Shown piece after piece: positions 5,538 to 12,637 of a DNA stretch of 12,637 bases (within the stretch, counting starts at the first letter, position 1; each line of letters begins with the position of its first letter). The notes beneath the pieces were generated by a model. That model worked only from the letters and a program-made list of their open reading frames with translations, was not told the origin of the DNA and ran no database searches. The position numbers were made by a program, and so were the translations under genes. Source of the stretch: Ochromonadaceae sp. CCMP2298 (taxonomy: Eukaryota; Sar; Synurophyceae; Ochromonadales; Ochromonadaceae); NCBI GenBank assembly GCA_026770595.1, contig MU634236.1, positions 1,479-14,115 on the forward strand, in the 5' to 3' direction.

Positions 5538-8024
5538 TCATTGAATTTCTTGCGCCACTGTACCGGTATTCATTGATCCAGTGGCCCTCTGATCCCGCAG
5601 GCTGCATATCTTGGTCAAGTCTGCGCGAATAGCCTCATTGCTCGGGTCCAGGGCGGAGGCACGAGCGTAGTCAGATGCAGACTCGTCCAGTCGCTGCAGC
5701 TGCGCCAGAGCCACCCCGCGCCTCAGCAGTGTCTTCACCGTCCACTGGGTGCGCTTGGCGCTGCCTGGGGGGGGCAGCACTGTACTGAGCATGGGCCGCA
5801 GGTCGCCCGGCTGCAGCACTCCCTCTCCCCCCCCTATGGAGAGGACCTTGCCTGTGTCCATCCTTCCTTCCGCGTCGCTCTGCAGCAGTGCCACCGCCAG
5901 ACCGCAGTCCTCACAGCACCCCTCGAAGTCCTGCAAAGCCATGCGCAGCGCCGCCCTATTGGACAGACAGCCCACGTGCACGGGCACCAGTGCCAGTGCC
6001 GCGGTGTACTTCTTCATCGCCTCTGCGGTATTCTCGGCGAACAGCGCGTCTCCCTGCTTCTTCAGGCCCTCAGCGTCCACCATTATCTTCAGCCGGGCGA
6101 TGTCCGCGCCCAGCGACTCGATACTGACGCCCGGCACGGAACTGCACTGCTGTCCTGACAGGTGCTGGAACTTGGACAGAGCCTGGTGGAAGTCCGTTAG
6201 CGCCTCCGTGAACGCACCCAGCTGGCAGCAGGCCGTGCCCCGTCTCATCAGCAGTTTCACCTCCACCACGCCGTGCCTTGCCACATTGGCCTCTTTGGAC
6301 CCCCCCTGTGCCCCCTCGCTCTCGATCTGCAGCAGGGCCGCGGAGCAGTCCAGCCTGCACTCGTGGGCAGCCCCGCAGCGCAGCTGAGAGGCCGTAGACC
6401 GAATTAGATAAACCATAGAGTATAAAGTTTTAGAAAAAAAACAGTTAGCGTATGTTCGAGGTGAAAAGACCAGATTTGGCACAAGGGGGGGATAAAGAGA
6501 CGTATTTTATGTAATTCCTACCTGGCACACGGAGCGGTTGGCCAGGCAGGCGAGCATGCGCGGGTCCGCGTCCAGGGCAGCGCTGTGAATAAATTAGATA
6601 AACCATGAAGTATAAAACGGGTTTTAGAAAGAGGATCAGTTCGCGTACGTGTGTTCGAGGTAAAAAGACCAGATTTGGCACCAGAGGACGATAAAAAGAC
6701 GTCATTTATGTAATTCTACAACGCCTCCACCTACCTGTATGCGTTGAGTGCGGAGCGCATGTCACCTGCGCGGAAGAAGTCGTCTCCCTTGGCCTTGAGC
6801 CACACGGGGTCCTCCTCGGTCACATTCGCGCCGTTGGCTGTGGGGTGTGCGGGGGGAGGCGTGGGGAGAGCAGAAGGGGGATTAGACCAAGCAGGAGGGT
6901 GCAATTAGCATTGACGTACATTTGCCGAGCACTCCGTGGTTCTTCAGGTGTCTGCGGTTTTTGGCCACCCAGTCCTCCTCCTCTGCTGCCTTGGACTCGC
7001 GCATGGGTGTGGGGAAGACGCGCGGCGTAAAGCGGATATCCACCTAGAGAGTTTTATATGTTAGTGTGCCATAATGGGGATGAGTTGTATATGTTAGTGT
7101 GCCATTAAGAGGGTGGGTTTATGTGAAGCAGTTCACCTTCTGGTCCGCACAGGTGGACAGACCGCCAGACCGCGGGGGCGGGACGTAGCGCACCTCCTCC
7201 TCCTCCTCCACCACAAGCTCCTGCACCGACCTGCTCCGCACCTCCTCGTCCACCTCCTCGTCCGCGTCTATGTCAATGTCTATGTCTCCCGCACTGTCAT
7301 CGTCCCCCCCGCCCCCCTCCCCCACGTCAGACTGCGGCGGAGAGGGAGGCACTACCCCGTCGTCTATATCGTCAGCGCCCAGTAGCTGATCCACGGAGGA
7401 CGGGGCGGGCGGGGGCGTACCGAACGCGACGTGCTTTTTTGCAGCAGAGGCAGAGGCAGAGGCAGAGGCAGAGGGGGCCGGGTCCCTGTGCAGAATGCCC
7501 TTCCCAGGGGCCCTCTGGCTCTCCTCCATCTGCATCTGCCTGAACGTCTCGTAGACCTCCTCCTCCGCGGCGGTCTTCTCCTCGTGCTTGACGGTGTCCA
7601 TGCGGCCGCGCTCCGTCTCCTCCAGCTTCATCTGCTTGCGCAGGGCGTGCTTCTCATCCGCAAGGCGGCGGTCGCTGCGCTGGACGTTCATCTCCTGGTT
7701 CAGCTTCTCCTGCTGCTGGAGAGATTCCGCCTTCGCCGCGAGGAGGGTTTCCTTGTCGCCCTCGGCCTGGAGAGACCCCCATAGGCCGCTCTCCTTCTTG
7801 CAGAGCGTGATGTGCAGCACTCCGTCCTTCACGCTGGCCTTGTGCTTCACGGAGTCGATCTCCTTCAGCAGCACGATGTCCAGTAGGTAAGGGGCAAAGT
7901 TGACCTTCAGGGTAGCGCTGGACACCAAGATGTCCGCCTTGGAGGCCGAGACGCCCTTCAGGGGCACCAGCACCTTGATGCTCTCCTTCTTCTCGCTCCA
8001 CGTGTACGAGGCGGCGATCGGCAT
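5538..8024 (-). CDS. DNAAF4: Dynein axonemal assembly factor 4 homologue (CS + TPR protein, five exons)
   Basis: Exons are 8024-7137, 7043-6920, 6837-6735, 6582-6522 and 6383-5538, all with GT-AG introns in consistent phase; the protein is 673 residues. The CS (p23-like) domain spans about residues 4-86 and starts [11 protein letters not shown], closely like the family N-terminus. A charged coiled coil follows (about 90-175). Next come a Ser-Ala run, an acidic linker with [16 protein letters not shown], and the conserved motif [13 protein letters not shown] (301-313). TPRs follow in two three-repeat sets, about 350-467 and 495-641. From family knowledge, DNAAF4/DYX1C1 (PF23 in Chlamydomonas) is a cytoplasmic co-chaperone that works with HSP90/HSP70 to preassemble ciliary dynein arms. 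The frame is open 28 codons further upstream to 8108, but the Met at 8024 matches the family start. Human DNAAF4 is about 420 residues with three TPRs, so this one is longer through the linker and the second TPR set. Introns 3 and 4 are copies of one element. Confidence 0.88.
6401..6517 (-). mobile_element. Introner-like element forming intron 4 of DNAAF4
   Basis: Intron 4 is 6521-6384. Its core, 6401-6517, aligns along its length with the core of intron 3, including words such as TGCCAAATCTGGTCTTTT, ACCTCGAACA, TTTCTAAAAC and TGGTTTATCTAATT on the gene strand. The core ends are imperfect inverted repeats: GAATTACATAAA at one end and GAATTAGATAAA at the other. The donor GTAG precedes the element by four bases, and the acceptor CTCTCAG lies 17 bases past it. 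No clear target-site duplication was seen. Confidence 0.75.
6591..6716 (-). mobile_element. Introner-like element forming intron 3 of DNAAF4
   Basis: Intron 3 is 6734-6583. The core, 6591-6716, is the same element as in intron 4, in the same orientation, with roughly three quarters or more identity by eye and small indels. It also starts GAATTACATAAA and ends with the complementary TTTATCTAATTT. The acceptor ATTCACAG follows directly after the element's end; the donor GTAGGT lies 18 bases before it. Confidence 0.75.
7236..7305 (-). repeat. Acidic codon repeat in the DNAAF4 linker
   Basis: Short GAC/ATC and GAG/GAC codon repeats encode [29 protein letters not shown] array at 7440-7470 similarly encodes [11 protein letters not shown]. 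Both lie in the poorly conserved linker between the coiled coil and the TPR part and look like slippage products that keep the frame. Confidence 0.7.
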
Positions 8025-8378
8025 GATCTGCTGGCGCGCGTGTCGGGGGGCCTCTGCGGAGCGGCGAAGCAGACAAATCTGACCCGAGCAAGCGTACGCG
8101 AGTGACACGGTAGGGGGAAAGGCTTTGGAAGAGGGAGAGCCCGCAGAGGCTGCCCAACAGTGCGCAGCGGCTATTTTTTAACTAAATGGCACCTGCTAAC
8201 AACAAATATCTATATATGACGCCTTTTTCTCACTACAAAACGGACGGTTTTACCTAACAAAAGTCCGGACTTTGCAGTTTCCAGGACATTGATGCAATGC
8301 CAAATTGAGTTGCCACCCCTGCAATCCAAGCATTCAGCCGCTGCGCAGCTTGTTCACCACCTCTGCTCCAGCGAGACG
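8025..8378. promoter_or_regulatory. Divergent promoter region between DNAAF4 and cysteinyl-tRNA synthetase
   Basis: 354 bases separate the two start codons. The middle (8170-8275) is AT-rich compared with both genes, with TATTTTTTAACTAAA and ATATCTATATATGACG as TATA-like stretches. No experimentally defined element can be assigned. The upstream extensions of both ORFs (to 8108 on minus, to about 8289 on plus) probably represent 5' UTR. Confidence 0.4.
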
Positions 8379-10409
8379 ATGCGCGCCATGGGCCTCTGCC
8401 TGGCGCTGCTCTGCCTGCTCCTGTGCACCTGGGGAGGCATCTCCTACACCAGCCCACCCAGCTGGAGGACGAGGCTGAGCCTCTCTGCAACAAAGACAAT
8501 GGATAATGACATCATGATATACAACACCCTCACACGGAAGAAGGAGAAGTTCGAGTCCATCGAGGAGAACAAGGTCTCCTTCTACAGGTGCGGCCCTGCC
8601 TTTGCCTTTGTTTGCACCTCCTCCTCCTCCTCCCCCTGCATCTCCCTGACTGTGCTGTCTCCTTCATCAGCTGCGGCCCTACCGTGTATGACTACGCGCA
8701 CGTGGGCAACTTCCGGGCTTTTTTGATGTACGACGTTGTGAAGCGCTGGCTGCAGTACCGCGGCTACCAGGTGGACCACGTGTGCAACCTCACAGACGTG
8801 GACGACAAGATCATCATCAAGATGCTGGCGGAGCAGAAGTCGCTGCGCCAGGTGACGGAGAAGTACACGAAGGCCTTCTTCGATGACCTGGACGTAAGAG
8901 AGAACCCGCCCCCCCATCTCTCTCTCCCTCTCTACCTCTCCCTGCTCTCCCTTTCTCCCCCTTCCCCTGCTCTCCTCCTCTCTCCCCCTCTCCTCACTGT
9001 CCTCTGTTCCTCGTATCTCTTCCCCTCCTCGCCATCCCATCCTAACCCCAACCACTGCACCACTGACCTTCCCCCTCCCCTAGGTGCTGAACATAATCCG
9101 TGCCCGCGCCTACCCCAAGGCCACTGAATACATCGACGAGATCGAGAGCATGGTGCAGGCGCTGGTGGAGAAGGGACACGCCTACGTGCAAAATGGCTCG
9201 GTATACTTCAGAGTTAGCTCATTCCCGGACTACGGACAACTGGCGAACCTGAAGCTGGAGGAAGGGGAGGGAGAGGGGGGAGAGGGGGGGGAGGGGGAAG
9301 GCGGGGGGTTGCTAGAGGGCGGGGGCGGCAGTGGGCCCAACGCGCGCAGGGGGGGGTCGGAGAAGGAGAGCAGTCGGGACTTTGCGCTGTGGAAGGCGTT
9401 TGGCGAGTCAGACGGGGGCGTTGCGTGGGATGCGATCTTCGGCCGGGGCAGGCCTGGCTGGCACATCGAGTGCTCAGCTATGTGCCACAAGCTGCTAGGC
9501 CCTTCGATCGACATCCACGCAGGGGGGGTGGACCTGGTCTTCCCGCACCACCAGAATGAGGTGGCGCAGTCCGAGGCCTTCTCAGGGCAGCAGTTCAGTC
9601 GCTTCTGGATGCACAACGGGTTCGTGAACATCAACAACGAGAAGATGAGCAAGAGCCTCAAGAACTTCAAGACGCTGCGGGATATCGTGCAGGCGCCGGT
9701 GGACGCGCGGGCCTTCCGATACATGGTGGTGACGTCGCAGTACAGGCAGCCGCTGAACTTCAACGAGCAGACGCTGCAGTCGGCCAAGAGCAGCCTGGGC
9801 CGGGTGGACAAACTGGTGGCAGCTCTGCAGGCCAGGCAGGACCAGGGCGAGGGGGCGGGGCAGGAGGGTGAGAGTGAAGGGGCAGAGGGGGCGAAGCAGG
9901 GGGGGCAGGGGGGGCAGGGAGAGGGAGAGGCTCTGCGGTTGGTGGGGGAGGAGAGCCTGGCCCTGTTCGACGCAGCCCTCTGCGACGACCTGAACACCCC
10001 CAAGGCAGCAGCTGCTCTGTTCAAGATGGTTGGTGCGGCGGAGAAGAGCCTGAGGGGAGGCATGACCTCCACGATGGCAGGAAGGGCTCTGGGCGTGTTG
10101 CGGCGCATGGATCTGGTGCTGGGCGTGCTGTACGAGGTGCCGGCTGAGTACTTTACTCCCCAGAAAGACCCAGGGGACAGCGCCATGCGGCTGCAGAAGC
10201 TGCAGGAGGGTCAGGAGGGGGGGGGGCACTGCGCGGACTGCTCATGCGGTAAGGGCTCGTTGCAGCAGGTGCAGGAGCTGGCGGCCCTGCGCGCACAGCT
10301 GAAGAGGGACAAGAACTTCGCGGAGGCGGATAGGGTTAGGGCGGAGATCGGGGCTCTGGGGTACGGAGTGAGGGACGGAAAGGACGGCTCGGAGGTCTTC
10401 CTGCTCTGA
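8379..10409 (+). CDS. Cysteinyl-tRNA synthetase, probably plastid-targeted (three exons)
   Basis: Exons are 8379-8587, 8671-8893 and 9084-10409 (introns 8588-8670 and 8894-9083, both GT-AG), giving 585 residues. It charges tRNA(Cys) with cysteine using ATP. Class I features: the HIGH-type motif HVGN at 80-83 and KMSKS at 331-335. The likely zinc ligands are Cys71, Cys274, His299 or His300 and Glu303 (in [14 protein letters not shown] and PHHQNE). Residues 1-20 ([20 protein letters not shown]) are a signal peptide. They are followed by a Ser/Thr/Arg-rich stretch beginning around [16 protein letters not shown], which fits bipartite targeting to a complex plastid. The enzyme core begins at about residue 44 ([12 protein letters not shown]). 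Two Gly/Glu-rich low-complexity insertions (about 203-241 and 397-428) and a Cys-rich patch HCADCSCG (526-533) make it longer than bacterial CysRS (about 460 residues). The ATG at 8379 was chosen because the signal peptide starts there, although the frame is open further upstream. Met41 could start a cytosolic form. Confidence 0.9.
8894..9083 (+). other. Pyrimidine-rich intron 2 of the CysRS gene
   Basis: Donor GTAAGA and acceptor CCCTCCCCTAG. Almost the whole intron is C/T on the sense strand (CTCTCC-type repeats). The frame happens to stay open from exon 2 well into the intron, so an unspliced reading looks like a longer ORF, but the phase-0 junction LD|VL is needed to reach the catalytic part. 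Confidence 0.85.
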
Positions 10410-10882
10410 GCCCATGAGCCCATGGTTCCCTGATTCCCTGGGGATCTGATTCCCTCCCCTGACCCTTTGGTGTGGCTGTAGAGATGTAGAGATGGCGTGA
10501 ATAATGTATTAACTAAAGAACACAACACCACACTGTGCCCTGCGCTGCGTTCTTGGAACACGGGGGGGGGGGGGGGGGGGGGGGATCCGACAGCCTCCCG
10601 CCTCCTCCCCTCTCTCGCAAGTCCCGATCCCCAGCACGCACACCGCCAGGCCCGTCCCAGCCCTCTTCAGTTAACTTTTGCTTCGGCATTGCGATACAAG
10701 AAATGTGTGGACTTTGAATTGGTACGTAGCTTGAAGTGTTACTGCAACTTCGAATAACCAATACAATTTTTGACTGGATAGCTCACCACAACCACGCAGC
10801 GACCCGCAATTCGAGCAGGAGGATGGAGGTAATGATATGGCTTATTTAATTATGATTATTAATAAATGATATTTCACAGCTT
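10410..10882. other. Convergent intergenic spacer with a 23-base G run
   Basis: Between the stop of CysRS (plus) and the predicted stop of the glycosyltransferase gene (minus). It holds uninterrupted G23 at 10562-10584 and an AT-rich segment at 10840-10870. No gene is supported; ORFs here read through the G run as poly-Gly or poly-Pro. Confidence 0.6.
10562..10584 (+). repeat. Homopolymer of 23 G
   Basis: An unbroken run of 23 G. It could form G-quadruplexes, and its true length is uncertain because such runs are error-prone in sequencing and assembly. Confidence 0.9.
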
Positions 10883-12081
10883 CTAAAGTACCATGTGTAG
10901 CTTCGTTTTCGTTCCTGTCAATTCGGATTGGCCAGGCGTGTACCACTCCGATTTCCTCCCCTGGTAAAAAAAACCTCTTTTCCCTCCCACGGTCCGGTGC
11001 TATGTCGGAAGGGGAGATAGAGAGGGAGATGAGGGTATGGTATGCAACACACACACATAATGCACACATAGTACACATAATACACACACATATTACCTGG
11101 TATGCATGGCCGGCCAGCGGTGGGCTCATTCTGTGAAGGAAGAGCCAGTCCACTGACCCGTGAGCCTCGGGGCCGCCCCAGTCCTTGGGCAAGTCACGCA
11201 GCAGGCTCCTTGCCCCCTCTTGCGTGAGCATGAAGGCATGGGTGCACCAGCACTTGCAATGTTCTTGCGTACACTTGGGGGCTTGATTTTCATCTATAGG
11301 TAAGAAAGTGACGTTTGCATACAGTTAGTTCAGTTGATTCCAAGTAGCGAGCGACAACACACATTGAGAGAGCTTACCGAGGCAGGCTCCCAGATACACG
11401 AACTCGGCCTCCTGCTTGGTGACGTTGATGTGCGATAGGTCCTCGACTAGTGCTGTGAAATAGCCTGCGTATGGGTACGGCGGATGGCACGGTGGGTGTG
11501 AGGAGATGCGGAAGATCAATACATATATGTGTGACGTATGGGAACTCAATATATGTGACGGGTGTGACGTAGGGTATATATATCGGAGGCCTAGACTATA
11601 GACTAGTAACCACCCACTTACTCTTGTGGTTGACATTTTTAGCCAGCATAACGTCGTCCTCGAAGACAGAGAAGTACATCTGCGGGGGCGGGATTTCAGA
11701 TATGTGCTGGATGATCTGCTGGTGAGCTCGCGAGAGAGTCCTGGGGGTCGGGCCGACAGCCAGGCCTGTCCGTGGCTCTGTAGCTTGGACAGACTCGAAG
11801 GAAGTGCGATTCAGATGCTCGTAGCCGAGGCGATGCATCAAGCCTTCGAAGTGCTGTCTTCGTGCGACGTAGGTGTCGCCACCGATCCAGTAGGCCTTTT
11901 TGGCGACCGGATAGAATTTCGTTGGAACGCTACTGGTCGAAGAGGCAGAGGAAGAGGCAGAGGAAGAGGCAGAGGAAGAGGTAGAGGAAGAGGCAGAGGA
12001 AGGGGCAGAGGAAGAGGGGCAGACAAAGACTGTAAGTGCGATGAACAGACACAGGCCGCAGAGAACTGGAAAAGGCCACAT
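10883..12081 (-). CDS. GT25-like glycosyltransferase, type II membrane protein (four exons)
   Basis: Exons are 12081-11622, 11464-11378, 11293-11097 and 10999-10883; all junction phases agree and give 286 residues. Residues 1-21 (MWPFPVLCGLCLFIALTVFVC) form a signal anchor or signal peptide. A Ser/Ala/Thr stem follows (about 22-52), coded by an array seen as GAGGAAGAGGCA on the plus strand. The body follows the order of family 25 (LPS/procollagen-type) glycosyltransferases. It has a first strand with YVARRQHFEGLMHRLG (71-86), then the segment TLSRAHQQIIQHI. The metal/nucleotide-sugar motif is FSVFEDDVML (EDD 141-143), followed by CTHAFMLTQEGARSLL (about 199-214) and GSVDWLF (228-234), a likely catalytic-side Asp. 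N-glycosylation sequons are NRT (91) and NVT (167). It probably acts in the Golgi/ER lumen; donor and acceptor are unknown. Exon 4 uses the acceptor with the best pyrimidine tract (CCTTCCGACATAG). A later AG would give a different C-terminus, so the last 38 residues are uncertain. Confidence 0.65.
11936..12022. repeat. GAGGCAGAGGAA array coding for the Ser-Ala stem
   Basis: The plus strand reads AGAGGCAGAGGAAGAGGCAG and so on; in the minus-strand gene this is (TCC/TCT GCC TCT)n encoding SSSASSSA. It lies between the membrane anchor and the catalytic part, where length is likely tolerated. Confidence 0.85.
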
Positions 12082-12637
12082 TCCGCCGTATGGTCGAAAG
12101 TACTACTCCTCGTCAAACACCGGGAACGACTTCGCGTCGAAGTTGCACAGGGGGCACACAGAGGCAGGGGAGTCGAATTGGGGGAAAGGCTTCCGAATCG
12201 ACTAAGGAGCCGCGTCGACGTTCTGTCGTCGTTCTGTCGAATGACAGAACTGCAACCCGCAGTTGCGGCGTACTGGACCAGAGCTAGAAAGCAAACCAGG
12301 AGGCTCATTCGACTGAAGAAAGGTCCTGGAAAACACGGCCCGTCTTTCTAAGGCCGGAATTACACGGGGTTTTGAAAACTCCTGCTTTATTTTCTGGAGG
12401 TTTTTTTTCTCTGGGAAGCCGGCCGTTAGGATGTCACACCAGAGCATTCTCCTCCGATATTGGAGAGGTTCTGGAGCCGTCGTTCTACACGACCAGAGCC
12501 AAATAACGTGGCTCCGGGTGCAGATTCTTCGTATCGCCGTGAGCTTCATTGCATTCTCAGCTGGAGGCGCAGTCGTATCGCATCCGCCCCCGCCCTTCTG
12601 CATATCTTGTGGCCTCGGCGCTCCTCCATCATGATCT
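12082..12637. other. Region upstream of the glycosyltransferase gene, no convincing gene
   Basis: A 133-codon minus-strand ORF (12603-12202) and a plus-strand ORF (12431-12634) overlap each other, and neither has recognisable domains. A tandem GTTCTGTCG word occurs at about 12219-12238. The promoter of the minus-strand glycosyltransferase gene should lie here. The next gene may lie beyond the right edge. Confidence 0.5.

Noticed and set aside
8024-8108. Upstream start for DNAAF4 giving 28 extra residues
   Set aside because: The Met at 8024 matches the family's N-terminus right before the CS domain, and the extra residues look like translated 5' UTR.
7654-8157. Second minus-strand ORF overlapping DNAAF4 exon 1
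   Set aside because: It is in another frame of a region whose CS-domain frame is clear.
9230-10229. Long minus-strand ORFs opposite CysRS exon 3
   Set aside because: They are Pro/Ser/Leu-rich antisense shadows of a GC-rich exon with intact class I synthetase motifs.
10330-10342. GGGTTAGGG resembling a telomere repeat
   Set aside because: It is a single unit inside the CysRS coding sequence.
12202-12603. 133-codon minus-strand ORF
   Set aside because: No domain, no supporting splice structure, composition not protein-like, and it overlaps another ORF of similar length on the plus strand. It is probably promoter or intergenic DNA.
1-12637. tRNA, rRNA and CRISPR features
   Set aside because: No tRNA-like B box within a foldable cloverleaf, no rRNA-like conserved words, and no array of spaced identical repeats with unique spacers were found by reading both strands.

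Overview
This window looks like nuclear DNA of a flagellated, plastid-bearing microbial eukaryote. The genes are split by short GT-AG introns (about 80-240 nt). Two encode cilium-associated families (a DNAAF4/DYX1C1 dynein assembly factor and a PTPDC1-type phosphatase). One encodes a cysteinyl-tRNA synthetase whose N-terminus reads as signal peptide plus transit peptide, as expected for a secondary (complex) plastid. A stramenopile, haptophyte or cryptophyte alga would fit; the species cannot be named from the sequence. Simple-sequence DNA is abundant in introns and even inside exons. No prokaryotic operons, rRNA, tRNA or CRISPR were seen.

Layout. 1-1155 (minus): 5' two exons of a PTPDC1-like dual-specificity phosphatase, continuing off the left edge. 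1156-2224: repeat-rich intergenic DNA with two identical 67-bp copies of a hairpin-bearing element and a diverged third copy. 2225-2820 (minus): a small predicted membrane protein gene in two overlapping frames, possibly broken. 2821-3810: repeat-rich DNA with one short ORF. 3811-5276 (plus): a three-exon gene for a secreted cysteine-containing protein ending in a long Gly-Asn repeat. 5538-8024 (minus): a complete five-exon DNAAF4/DYX1C1 homologue. 8379-10409 (plus): a complete three-exon cysteinyl-tRNA synthetase, divergent from DNAAF4. 10883-12081 (minus): a four-exon type II membrane glycosyltransferase resembling family GT25. 12082-12637: no convincing gene.

The most notable observation is that introns 3 and 4 of the DNAAF4 gene are copies of one another over about 120 bp, and the shared core ends in imperfect terminal inverted repeats (GAATTACATAAA / GAATTAGATAAA). 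That is the signature of introners, transposon-like elements that create introns. Other items worth checking are a duplicated TPR module in DNAAF4, the hairpin repeat family at 1.5-1.9 kb, a shared 15-bp motif at similar distance upstream of two minus-strand genes, and a near-pure GGCAAC hexamer expansion that is coding.

The genes do not form a pathway. The only functional link is that PTPDC1 and DNAAF4 both belong to families tied to cilia; they lie on the same strand about 4.4 kb apart (start of PTPDC1 to stop of DNAAF4).
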